Shown piece after piece: positions 53,169-60,711 of a DNA stretch of 64,000 nucleotides (position 1 is the stretch's first letter; each line of letters starts with the position of its first letter). The position numbers and the translations under genes were made by a program. Origin of the DNA: Cohaesibacter gelatinilyticus (lineage in GTDB: Bacteria > Pseudomonadota > Alphaproteobacteria > Rhizobiales > Cohaesibacteraceae); the NCBI RefSeq assembly GCF_900215605.1, contig NZ_OBEL01000005.1, positions 186,001 to 250,000 of the forward strand, given 5' to 3'. Below the pieces are notes generated by a model. That model ran no database searches, was not told the origin of the DNA, and saw only the letters and a program-made list of their open reading frames with translations.

Positions 53169-53984
53169 GTGAAAATGAACGTGTCAGCGCAGCCATCTCA
53201 GATTTCCGGGAGCAATCTGGAGCCAGTTTCCGGCCCGGATGAATCTGGCATGCAGGATGGTCAGGGTTGGTTGACTGTCCACGATATTGGCAAGAGCTAC
53301 AAACGCCGCACGGTCGTGACGTCTGCATCGCTATCAGTTCAGCGCGGAGAAGCTGTGGGTCTCCTGGGTCCCAATGGTGCGGGTAAGACCACGGTTTTCT
53401 ACATGATCACGGGATTGGTGCGTCCGGACAAGGGCTTTATTTCCCTTGATGGCTATGACATCACCAAGTTGCCAATGTATCGCCGTGCCCGCCTGGGTAT
53501 CGGTTATCTCCCACAGGAAGCTTCCATCTTTCGTGGGCTGAATGTTGAACAGAATATCATGGCTGTCCTGCAGCTTGTCGAGCCAAATCGCAAGAAGCGC
53601 AAAGAGCAACTGGATGAGCTGCTGGAAGAATTCTCCATCACTCACTTGCGTAAAAGCCCGTCCATTGCCTTGTCCGGTGGTGAGCGCCGTCGCCTGGAAA
53701 TTGCCCGTGCGCTGGCTTCTCGTCCTTCTTTCATGCTGCTTGATGAGCCATTCGCCGGCGTTGATCCCATTGCGGTAGGCGATATCCAGCAATTGGTTCG
53801 TCATCTCACCGCGCGTGGGATTGGTGTTCTCATCACCGATCACAATGTTCGCGAGACGCTATCTTTGATTGATCGGGCCTTTATCATCCATTCAGGGAAT
53901 GTTCTGACCAATGGTAGCCCTCAAGAGATCATCGACAATCCAGATGTCCGTCGTCTCTATCTCGGCGAGAGCTTTACCATGTAG
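53169..53984 (+). CDS. lptB: Lipopolysaccharide export ABC ATPase LptB
   Basis: Cytoplasmic ATPase of the LptB2FG transporter. 271 residues with an extra N-terminal tail of about 35 residues. Seen: Walker A GLLGPNGAGKTTVFYM, Q-loop GYLPQEASIFRGLNVEQNI, signature LSGGERRRLEIARAL, Walker B FMLLDEPFAGVDP, H-loop VLITDHNVRETLSL. The RxLYLGESFTM end is typical of LptB. It lies 153 bp after lptA and is followed by rpoN in the conserved lptB-rpoN order. Confidence 0.97.
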   Translation: MKMNVSAQPSQISGSNLEPVSGPDESGMQDGQGWLTVHDIGKSYKRRTVVTSASLSVQRGEAVGLLGPNGAGKTTVFYMITGLVRPDKGFISLDGYDITKLPMYRRARLGIGYLPQEASIFRGLNVEQNIMAVLQLVEPNRKKRKEQLDELLEEFSITHLRKSPSIALSGGERRRLEIARALASRPSFMLLDEPFAGVDPIAVGDIQQLVRHLTARGIGVLITDHNVRETLSLIDRAFIIHSGNVLTNGSPQEIIDNPDVRRLYLGESFTM

Positions 53985-54149
53985 TTTTCTTTTCCTAGTT
54001 TTCCAATGACTTAACACCGGCTTTAGGCCGTTTTAAGACAATGGACTAGTAGGCAGAGTTAGAATTTGTGCATGTCTGTGTCAGGCTGCTATAGTGATAA
54101 GCAAGACTCATACCAAAATTGGTACAGCCTCTTGTAGCGGACAGTTTTC

Positions 54150-55709
54150 ATGGCATTGACGCCCAGATTAGACCTTCGACAAAGCCAGTCTCTGGTCATG
54201 ACACCGCAACTGATGCAAGCTATTCAGTTGCTGCAAATGTCCAATCTGGAACTGACCGCGCATATCCAGAAAGAGCTTGAAAGCAATCCGTTGCTCGAAC
54301 AGCCGGAGACGGATAATGCGATGGCTGAGTTTGGTCAAGAGGCGCCCATTGCCAATCAAGCTGAGAATTCTGCAGAACACGCTACGGGAGACGAAGTGCA
54401 TGCTACACCGGATCTTGCGGATCAGATGGGCGAAAAGGCTGCCGATCATACTGAAGCGATCAATCAGGATCTGGATGCTCGACTTGATAACGTTTTTCCC
54501 GATGACAATGATCGCCCAAACCAAAGTGACGGACCACAGTTAAACGATCCATGGATGTCTACGCCAACTCGCAATGGTGGTGCCAATCCTGATTTCGATC
54601 TTGAGGCGGTTTTGGCAGGCACAGAAAGTCTGTCGGATCATCTGGAGGAACAGTTGATCACATCCATTGCTGAGACCAGGGGACGGATTATCGGGCAATT
54701 CCTGATCAATGAATTGGACGAACAGGGATATCTGAAATCTGATTTGACGCTGGTTGCCAATCGGCTGGGTACTGAGTTGAAGGAAGTGGAAGACGTTCTC
54801 TCCGTATTGCAAACTTTTGAGCCTTGTGGTGTTTTTGCACGCTCACTGGCAGAATGCCTGGCGCTTCAACTCAAAGATAGAAATCGTTTTGATCCGGCAA
54901 TGGAAGCTTTGCTGGATAATTTGGATTTGTTGGCAAAGCGTGATTTCCTGACGTTGAAAAAGCTCTGCAATGTTGATGATGACGATTTCAGCGAAATGAT
55001 AATGGAAATTCGTGCGCTGGATCCGCGACCGGGAAGTGCTTTTGGGCAATTAACAGTTCAGCCCGTGATTCCCGACGTCTTTGTGCACCAGAACAATGAC
55101 GGTAGTTGGAAGCTGGAATTGAATAGTGAAACCCTGCCGCGTGTACTGGTCAATCGTACTTATTATTCCAAGATCAGTAATTCAGCCAAGAACAGTCGGG
55201 AAAAAGAATTTCTGGTTGATTGTCTGCAAAATGCCAACTGGTTGGTGAAGAGTCTGGATCAACGCGCGCAGACAATTTTGAAAGTAGCGACCGAGATTGT
55301 CCGACAGCAGGATGCATTCTTCGCTTATGGCGTAACACATCTGCGTCCCTTGACATTGAAGACGGTAGCAGATGCGATCTCGATGCATGAATCAACGGTC
55401 AGTCGAGTGACTTCCAATAAGTATATGGCGACCAATCGGGGTGTATTTGAGCTGAAATATTTCTTTACATCGGCCATTTCCGCTACAGGTGGAGCAGACA
55501 GTCATTCAGCTGAGGCGGTAAAATATCGTATTCGTCAAGCAATTGACGCAGAGGATGTCAAAAAGGTTCTCTCAGACGATGCATTGGTGAAATTACTTCG
55601 TGACGAAGGCATCGACATCGCTCGCAGAACCGTTGCCAAATATCGTGAAGCTATGAATATCCAATCTTCGGTACAAAGAAGGCGCGAGAAAAAAGCAGCT
55701 CTTGGTTAG
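54150..55709 (+). CDS. rpoN: RNA polymerase sigma-54 factor
   Basis: Sigma factor for -24/-12 promoters that need activator ATPases. 519 residues. Seen: the Gln-rich start ALTPRLDLRQSQSLVMTPQL with MQAIQLLQMSNLEL, an acidic linker, the core-binding domain with GYLKSDLTLVANRLG, then the DNA-binding part with THLRPLTLKTVADAISMHES and the RpoN box ARRTVAKYREAMNIQSSVQR at the end. hpf and ptsN follow, as in many proteobacteria. The 740-bp gap to hpf is unusually long. Confidence 0.97.
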   Translation: MALTPRLDLRQSQSLVMTPQLMQAIQLLQMSNLELTAHIQKELESNPLLEQPETDNAMAEFGQEAPIANQAENSAEHATGDEVHATPDLADQMGEKAADHTEAINQDLDARLDNVFPDDNDRPNQSDGPQLNDPWMSTPTRNGGANPDFDLEAVLAGTESLSDHLEEQLITSIAETRGRIIGQFLINELDEQGYLKSDLTLVANRLGTELKEVEDVLSVLQTFEPCGVFARSLAECLALQLKDRNRFDPAMEALLDNLDLLAKRDFLTLKKLCNVDDDDFSEMIMEIRALDPRPGSAFGQLTVQPVIPDVFVHQNNDGSWKLELNSETLPRVLVNRTYYSKISNSAKNSREKEFLVDCLQNANWLVKSLDQRAQTILKVATEIVRQQDAFFAYGVTHLRPLTLKTVADAISMHESTVSRVTSNKYMATNRGVFELKYFFTSAISATGGADSHSAEAVKYRIRQAIDAEDVKKVLSDDALVKLLRDEGIDIARRTVAKYREAMNIQSSVQRRREKKAALG

Positions 55710-56448
55710 GATATACACCATCAATCTGGCGAATCTGGCATCAAGGTACTCTGAATATGGCTTGAAAAGAGCGACAGACAGGCAGGTTGCGCTGTTCAGA
55801 TACCTTATTGACAGAAGATGCTGATCATTTTTTGGTGACCAGCTTGTCTTCGGATGTTCTGATAGAAGGCCAACAGCCCAATAGGGTGATTCCCTTACTG
55901 AAGCTATTATATCTCCATTCTTGTCCTTGTCCTTTCGGAATATGCATATCAAAGGCAATGTGAAGCTTAAGTGTTTATCCCTATTTGATTCGTTCCTAGC
56001 TTCTGGGGAAGATCTCCGTAGGCTTGGCTCTGCCAAAATGCATGTGAGTAATTTTATAACAATTTGAAATTATAATTTTACCATTTCTTTCAATAATTTT
56101 GCCCGGTGGATAAGGATTGGAAGAAAGGGCTTTCCTAACCAAATATGCGCTGGCTTCTGGCCAAATTGGAAATTTTTTGGCACACTGGCCATATGCACCA
56201 GACAAAATTTCACGACATTGACATTTGGCAGCGAAAAGCCTACATGCATCAGCCGCAAGGATTGGATGCAGGGCAAAAAACGCTGTATGGCCCCGTCCAG
56301 CCAAATGGGTATTTATGCTTTGCTGTGGTCTGATGTGTGGTGCTTGTGGTCTAATTGGCCCAAATGACATATGTCAGGGCCTTGGCCATTCTTTTGATGA
56401 GAATGGATAATGTGACCGTTTCTTTGACCCAAATTATTAGGGGGTTCT
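55710..56448. other. Long intergenic region between rpoN and hpf
   Basis: 739 bases without a gene that I trust; frames here are low in coding character. A 12-bp perfect palindrome TGACATATGTCA is at 56365-56376, flanked by GGCCC and GGGCC arms, so a hairpin of about 25 bases may form just before hpf. A second hairpin CATTCT/AGAATG follows near 56387-56405. These lie in the leader of hpf and may matter for its control. Confidence 0.4.
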
Positions 56449-57012
56449 ATGACACTTCGAGTATCTGGCAAGCAAGTGGATGTAGGGGAGTCTCTACGCA
56501 ACTATGCAGAAGCACGTATCGCAGAGAGTGTTGAAAAATATTTTGACGGAAGCTTTTCCGGCCATATGACTTTGGAAAAGGAAGGCATTGGCTTCAAGAG
56601 TGATTGCGTCGTGCATCTTGATACCGGGATGGTGTTGCAAGCAAGTGGATCGGATGGCGATCCGCAGAAAAGCTTTGAGCTGGCAGCAGAGCATATCGAA
56701 AAGCGTCTGCGCCGTTACAAACGCAAGCTAAAAAACCATCGTAACGAAAAGAACTTGGCTATTGAAGCTGCTTATGGTGTTTTGGAACATCCAGATGCAC
56801 ATGAGGAAGTGGCTGAAGATTTCACTCCAGTCGTGATAGCTGAATCAACTTCTCCCATTCGTGCCATGTCTGTAGGCGATGCCGTAATGGAATTGGACTT
56901 GGTTGACGCACCGGTTGTGGTCTTCCGTAACGCTGGTGACGATGGCATCAATATCGTCTATAAACGCAAAGATGGTCATATTGGTTGGGTCAATCCTACC
57001 CTCGCCAAATAA
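56449..57012 (+). CDS. hpf: Ribosome hibernation promoting factor, long form
   Basis: Binds the ribosome in stationary phase and forms 100S dimers. 187 residues: the N-terminal S30AE domain (MTLRVSGKQVDVGESLRNYA, LRRYKRKLKNHR) plus the C-terminal dimerisation domain (PIRAMSVGDAVMELDLVDAP, VVFRNAGDDGINIVYKRKDG, GWVNP). This two-domain form is the long HPF, typical of alphaproteobacteria. Ribosome site AGGGGG precedes ATG 56449. A terminator follows at 57026-57054. Confidence 0.95.
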   Translation: MTLRVSGKQVDVGESLRNYAEARIAESVEKYFDGSFSGHMTLEKEGIGFKSDCVVHLDTGMVLQASGSDGDPQKSFELAAEHIEKRLRRYKRKLKNHRNEKNLAIEAAYGVLEHPDAHEEVAEDFTPVVIAESTSPIRAMSVGDAVMELDLVDAPVVVFRNAGDDGINIVYKRKDGHIGWVNPTLAK

Positions 57013-57025
57013 GTGCCGGAACATT

Positions 57026-57054
57026 AGGCCCTTCCCGATTGGAGGGGCCTTTTT
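57026..57054 (+). terminator. Intrinsic terminator after hpf
   Basis: AGGCCCTTCC pairs with GGAGGGGCCT (one G-U), with loop CGATT and a short T-run. It lies between hpf and ptsN. Confidence 0.8.
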
Positions 57055-57096
57055 AAGAAATGTACGCCCCAGGCGTTTGCTACACATGAGAGTTTC

Positions 57097-57561
57097 ATGG
57101 AACTGAACGATCTTATTGCTCCCAATGCCATTGTGCCTCTGCTCAAGGCTAGCAGCAAAAAACAAGTCATTCAGGAGCTATCTGAAAAAGCAGCGCGCCT
57201 CACAGGTCTTCCGCAGCGCCAGATTTTCGATAAACTGCTCCAGCGTGAAAGACTGGGTTCCACCGGAGTTGGTCAAGGGGTCGCAATTCCCCATGGCAAA
57301 TTGGCTGAATTGGATCGTCTTTGGGGCATTTTTGCAGTTCTGGACAAACCGGTCAATTATGAAGCTCTGGATGATCAGCCGGTTGATATCGTTTTTCTGC
57401 TTTTGGCACCTGAAGGGGCGGGAGCAGATCATCTCAAAGCATTGGCGCGGGTGGCCCGCGTTCTACGCAGCCCGGATACCCTTGCCAAATTGCGTTCGGC
57501 AACCGACAGTGATGCCATCCGGGCCGTTCTTTGTGAGATGGAACGGTCAGACGCGGCCTGA
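57097..57561 (+). CDS. ptsN: PTS IIA-like nitrogen regulatory protein PtsN
   Basis: EIIA-Ntr of the regulatory phosphotransferase chain, 154 residues. It accepts phosphate from NPr at His66 (GVGQGVAIPHGKL) and modulates potassium, nitrogen and phosphate responses by protein contacts. Seen: N-terminal MELNDLIAPNAIVPLLKASS, DQPVDIVFLLLAPEGAGADH, LKALARVARVLRSPDTL. It follows hpf, the usual order. Confidence 0.95.
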   Translation: MELNDLIAPNAIVPLLKASSKKQVIQELSEKAARLTGLPQRQIFDKLLQRERLGSTGVGQGVAIPHGKLAELDRLWGIFAVLDKPVNYEALDDQPVDIVFLLLAPEGAGADHLKALARVARVLRSPDTLAKLRSATDSDAIRAVLCEMERSDAA

Positions 57562-57626
57562 CGTAGGCCGTACTAGCTCAAAGATTTATCCGAAATTTGA
57601 TATCTATCGAACGCTGTGCCCACATA

Positions 57627-57665
57627 GTAGGCCCGGCGGCTTAGCCGCCAGAATAGCCATGAGTG
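57627..57665. repeat. Palindromic repeat element, copy 1
   Basis: Starts GTAGGCCCGGCGGCTTAGCC and contains the hairpin GGCGGC-TTA-GCCGCC. A near-identical copy lies at 57751-57788. Both are between ptsN and the convergent DUF1150 gene. Confidence 0.7.
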
Positions 57666-57750
57666 CAGGCAAGATTTTTAAATCATGAAGAATTCGAACG
57701 CATTTGCATTCGGGAACCGATAGGTGACCGCAGCATGACTGCGCACCCGT

Positions 57751-57788
57751 GTAGGCCCGGCGGCTAGCCGCCGGAATAGCCGTGAGCG
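57751..57788. repeat. Palindromic repeat element, copy 2
   Basis: Starts GTAGGCCCGGCGGCTAGCCG and has the hairpin GGCGGC-TA-GCCGCC, differing from copy 1 (57627-57665) by a one-base length change and a few substitutions. REP-like element; it may also act as a bidirectional stop for the convergent genes. Confidence 0.7.
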
Positions 57789-57790
57789 AA

Positions 57791-58054
57791 TTAATGCACG
57801 CTTACGGTTTCGATATCATGGCGCATGGCGCTGAGTTTGGCCGCAGACTCGGAATTGGCCAAGGCAATGGGATGGCCCTGTATATCCAGAAGTGCCCATA
57901 ATTCCTGATCTTGCGGCAGATCCGGTGCTTCAGGGAACATTTCCGAGACTTCCTCGACACTTACTTGGCGGATGTAAGCCATGCGTCGCTCCAGCATGAT
58001 GGATTCCATGCCGTCATAATTTTCTTCAGATTCATATGCGGAATCGTCAGTCAT
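57791..58054 (-). CDS. DUF1150 family protein
   Basis: An 87-residue acidic protein of unknown function, usual partner of Hsp20 in Rhizobiales. Seen: AYIRQVSVEEVSEMFPEAPD, then LPQDQELWALLDIQGHPIAL and SAAKLSAMRHDIETVSVH. ATG 58054 has AGGAGA at the right distance. It lies 91 bp after the hsp20 stop and is probably in the same heat-shock transcript. Confidence 0.88.
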   Translation of the reverse strand: MTDDSAYESEENYDGMESIMLERRMAYIRQVSVEEVSEMFPEAPDLPQDQELWALLDIQGHPIALANSESAAKLSAMRHDIETVSVH

Positions 58055-58145
58055 TGGCTTTCTCCTGGATGACGTCAAGAGCAGCTCATTCCAATCATCG
58101 TGGATGATTGGTTTGCTGAGCATGCCCAAAAGCGTGGCTGGTTTA

Positions 58146-58598
58146 TCAGTCCTTCACGTCAATTGCAATTTTTCGAATGACTTTTTCTGGTTCCGGGCGA
58201 GCAAGATCAATGGAAAGCAGGCCGTCTTTCAGTTCTGCCCCGAGAATCTCTATACCTTCAGCCAACACAAAGGCTCGCTGAAATTGCCGAGCAGCAATGC
58301 CGCGATGCAAATAATGGCGATCCTGGTCTTCGACCTGACGACCTCGAATAACCAATTGGCTCTCTTCCAGCGATACGTCCAGTTGATCACGGGTAAAGCC
58401 TGCAACAGCAAGGGTGATACGCAAAATATCGCCGCCTTCCATGCGTCCGTCCAGAAACTGACTCTCATTGGCGGCAATGCGTTCGATATTGTAAGGAGGG
58501 TAACCCTCATTTGCCCCTTTTGTGACCCGGTCAAGCACGCGCTCAACTTCATCGAAACCCAAAAGGAACGGGCTGGAAAAAGCAGAAATTCGAGACAT
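58146..58598 (-). CDS. Hsp20 family small heat shock protein
   Basis: ATP-independent chaperone that holds unfolding proteins. 150 residues with the alpha-crystallin domain at about 35-130: YPPYNIERIAANESQFLDGR, ILRITLAVAGFTRDQLDVSL, LVIRGRQVEDQDRHYLHRGI, and FVLAEGIEILGAELKDGLLS. The C-terminal IAI is the usual IxI oligomer motif. GAAGGG precedes ATG 58598. Heat-shock control is likely but neither a ROSE thermosensor nor a clean sigma-32 promoter was seen. Confidence 0.93.
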   Translation of the reverse strand: MSRISAFSSPFLLGFDEVERVLDRVTKGANEGYPPYNIERIAANESQFLDGRMEGGDILRITLAVAGFTRDQLDVSLEESQLVIRGRQVEDQDRHYLHRGIAARQFQRAFVLAEGIEILGAELKDGLLSIDLARPEPEKVIRKIAIDVKD

Positions 58599-58932
58599 AA
58601 CGGCCCTTCTATTTTAAGCGACACGTCAAGACAGAATAATCAGTCCCATCTTGAGGAGGGAGTAGCCCTCGATCAGACCTTCAAGAAGCATCTGACTTTG
58701 TATCAATATGGGGTGCATTGATCTGCGCTTCAAGGGAGGATTTTGCTTGTGGCAAAAGCAAGGCGTTCGGCCTCACTCATCACTCGAATCCAAAGTTCGT
58801 CACATCGATTAGTGAGCACCGAACGAACTTTGGATTCGAGTGACGAGCAGATAATGTTTCCAGCGTGATTTCAGGAATTGAAATAGGCAAACGAACCTGC
58901 AGACAAATGATACCTATTTCAATTCCACCACA
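58599..58932. other. Intergenic region between Hsp20 and the L,D-transpeptidase
   Basis: No gene seen. It contains a long inverted repeat at 58776-58847, listed separately. Confidence 0.5.
58776..58847. repeat. Long inverted repeat with 21-bp perfect arms
   Basis: Left arm 58780-58800 (begins TCACTCGAATCC) and right arm 58823-58843 (ends GGATTCGAGTGA) are exact reverse complements of 21 bases, with a 22-base loop. After one mismatch, three more pairs (CTC/GAG) extend the stem. No T-run, so it is not a standard terminator. It may be a mobile or intergenic repeat element, or a strong RNA fold. Confidence 0.85.
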
Positions 58933-59469
58933 CTAGGGCCGAATACTGACCTTGGTACCAATTGGTGTCAGGCGCCAGATTTCCTCAATTCCCTGATTGG
59001 TGAGGGCAATACAACCATCCGTCCAATCATGGGCAAGGGCTGGTAATTCTGACATCCAGTTTGGCTGACCGTGAATGAATATATCGCCACCAGGATCAAC
59101 GCCTTTGGCTTTTGCGTTGGCCCGTTGGGCAGGCAAGGGATAATTCAGCCCAAGCGAGAGATGGAATTTCGAACCGGCATTGCGACGATTGATCAGATAG
59201 TCACCTTCTGGTGTCTTGCCATCTCCCTCTCTTGTCTTCTGACCTTTGGGGGTAAAGCCCAGTTTTATGTCATAGCTTTTGAACAGCTGTCCTTGACGAT
59301 AGAGCTTCATCTTGCGCTTGGCTTTTTCGATGACGATGCTATCGATTTGCTGCTTCTCGGTTACCATTGTGGGGGCGGCGACAGCTTGCGGCCAAAGCCA
59401 GAAAACAAGGCCGGCAGCCAAGCTGAAAGACAGTGCAAGAAAGAAAACAAAGAGACGAAAGCGCAACAT
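58933..59469 (-). CDS. L,D-transpeptidase (YkuD) family protein
   Basis: Periplasmic cysteine enzyme that makes 3-3 cross-links in peptidoglycan or links proteins to it. 178 residues from ATG 59469; a start at 59517 would add 16. One N-terminal membrane anchor (LFVFFLALSFSLAAGLVFWLW). YkuD core: RKMKLYRQGQLFKSYDIKLG, GDGKTPEGDYLINRRNAGS, and the catalytic region GGDIFIHGQPNW with HDWTDGCIALTNQGIEEIWR, in which the cysteine is present. Isolated on the reverse strand after gcrA. The family member cannot be narrowed further. Confidence 0.92.
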   Translation of the reverse strand: MLRFRLFVFFLALSFSLAAGLVFWLWPQAVAAPTMVTEKQQIDSIVIEKAKRKMKLYRQGQLFKSYDIKLGFTPKGQKTREGDGKTPEGDYLINRRNAGSKFHLSLGLNYPLPAQRANAKAKGVDPGGDIFIHGQPNWMSELPALAHDWTDGCIALTNQGIEEIWRLTPIGTKVSIRP

Positions 59470-59562
59470 GAGATAGCCATGGAGTAGAAAAGTCCAACTC
59501 CGCTTATGAGTTGCCAATATGGCTCAAATTAGGCTTCACCCGATGATCTGTTACAGGTGCAA

Positions 59563-59603
59563 AATAAAAAGGCCGCTGCTCATATGAACACGGCCTTTTT
59601 ATT
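59563..59603 (-). terminator. Intrinsic terminator of gcrA
   Basis: Stem ATAAAAAGGCCG (59564-59575) with CGGCCTTTTTAT (59591-59602) and a T-run on both sides. On the reverse strand it follows gcrA and precedes the L,D-transpeptidase gene. Confidence 0.85.
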
Positions 59604-59625
59604 GATTGTGACTGAAATATGAAAC

Positions 59626-60141
59626 TTACGCGCGTTTGCGACGACGATCAGCATTTGGCTGATAAGCAATTTCAGAATGATATTCACAATATGGCGATCC
59701 GGCCTCGGATTTGCATCCGCAGAAATGGAAATCGCCATCACCAGGATCACCAATTGGCCACTTGCAGGTATTCTCCGTAAGGGTCAGGATGGACGCCCGT
59801 TTGGAGATAGGAACAACAACAGCGTCGTGCTGAGGCTTTTCCTTTACTTTAGGTTGTGGAGCCGATTGTGGTTTGGTATCCGCTTTCAAGGCTGTTGCAC
59901 CAACAGTGGGTGCAGGATTGCTGGGAGCCTGCCGTGTTGGACGGCTTGCCTGATTGCGTGGTCTACGGGCGCGCTGGGTGCTGGTGGTCGTTTTTGCACG
60001 ACCAGAAAGACCCAGACGATGAACCTTGCCAATAACGGCATTGCGCGTAACTCCGCCAAGTTCCGCTGCTACCTGACTGGCACTTAGGCCGTCTGCCCAT
60101 AATTTCTTCAATAATTCGACGCGTTCGTCAGTCCAAGACAT
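59626..60141 (-). CDS. gcrA: Cell cycle regulator GcrA
   Basis: Sigma-70 cofactor that senses GANTC adenine methylation by CcrM and controls cell-cycle genes. 171 residues. Seen: N-terminal helix-turn-helix domain SWTDERVELLKKLWADGLSA and GGVTRNAVIGKVHRLGLSGR, a basic Thr/Arg/Pro-rich linker of about 70 residues, and the C-terminal sigma-binding domain with TCKWPIGDPGDGDFHFCGCK and YCEYH. The layout and length match Caulobacter and Rhizobiales GcrA. Its upstream region has sites discussed separately. Confidence 0.97.
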   Translation of the reverse strand: MSWTDERVELLKKLWADGLSASQVAAELGGVTRNAVIGKVHRLGLSGRAKTTTSTQRARRPRNQASRPTRQAPSNPAPTVGATALKADTKPQSAPQPKVKEKPQHDAVVVPISKRASILTLTENTCKWPIGDPGDGDFHFCGCKSEAGSPYCEYHSEIAYQPNADRRRKRA

Positions 60142-60547
60142 TCTAGGAGCCTCCGTCTAGACTGTGAAAGATGACAAAACAGACCCGTCCTCTTGCGAAG
60201 CTTTCGCAACCAAGAGCTGTGTTATCTTTCCAATGTATATGTTTGCCGCACGAGATATAGTGATTAACACTTTGTAAACTACTATATGCAAACGCATCGT
60301 CGCAACATCCTGACGAATCAAAATGGTCCTTTTCCCCAGAATTCCGAATCGTTTTGCGGCCTTCACTGTTGCTCCAAGCGATATTTTGCGATTCAGGGAA
60401 AATTTGTGATCAATTTGTGGATAACCTGTGCAATGCCTTTGGATAATGAGATGGCATCATGAGCGGAGCGAATGTTGCTTGCTAGATATCAAAAAAAGGC
60501 GACGAAGCGCGTGGTGTTTGCGTATAAAGTTGTTAGTTTGCTATCGC
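60142..60547. promoter_or_regulatory. gcrA-argD divergent regulatory region
   Basis: Contains an inverted repeat TTGCGAA-GCT-TTCGCAA (60193-60209) 52 bp before gcrA; TTAA-N7-TAAA (60264-60278), one base off the CtrA full site; three GANTC sites at 60315, 60346 and 60390; a perfect DnaA box TGTGGATAA at 60416-60424 and a one-mismatch box TTTGGATAA at 60438-60446. In Caulobacter DnaA activates and CtrA represses gcrA, and CcrM methylates GANTC. Site matches are seen; control is inference. Confidence 0.6.
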
Positions 60548-60663
60548 TATAATCTGCTGAATTTGCCTTGAGCTTTGGTATGAACAACTAGTTGATTGAC
60601 AAATACCAGACTTTCTTGCAAAAGAATGCCTTCTTCTTGCCGCGACTTTCCGCGGCTTTTTTT
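60548..60663 (+). ncRNA. Candidate small RNA or attenuated leader upstream of argD
   Basis: A TATAAT at 60548-60553 is followed about 105 bases later by a classic terminator (60639-60663), and the frame of argD starts only at 60712. In between TGGTAT (60576-60581) pairs with ATACCA (60603-60608), enclosing a palindrome CAACTAGTTG. No -35 box at the right spacing is clear. Could be a small RNA of about 100 nt or a transcription attenuator of argD. Confidence 0.35.
60639..60663 (+). terminator. Intrinsic terminator in the argD leader
   Basis: GCCGCG-ACTTTC-CGCGGC followed by seven T. No forward gene ends upstream (the nearest upstream gene, gcrA, reads away), so it must stop a short leader transcript. 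Confidence 0.85.
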
Positions 60664-60711
60664 ATTCTGACCTTTTTGGGAGACCAAGACCTTGGGACGA
60701 GGAATCTAGAA

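Noticed and set aside
56145-56370. Short frames in the rpoN-hpf gap read as genes
   Set aside because: Both strands give overlapping frames with no motif, no ribosome site and odd composition (His, Cys, Met-rich).
55710-56448. Sigma-54 promoter for hpf
   Set aside because: Candidate TGGCAC (56178 region) and TGGCAG (56225 region) do not have GC at the right distance; spacing is off by one or more bases.
58599-58700. ROSE-type RNA thermosensor or sigma-32 promoter before hsp20
   Set aside because: No anti-Shine-Dalgarno TTGCT-like pairing with GAAGGG was found. A CTTGAA exists but no CCATNT at the right spacing.
60361-60450. Replication origin because of DnaA boxes and GANTC sites
   Set aside because: Only one perfect and one near DnaA box, no clear AT-rich unwinding region and no ori-linked neighbours such as hemE, dnaA or parAB. 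gcrA promoter control explains the sites better.
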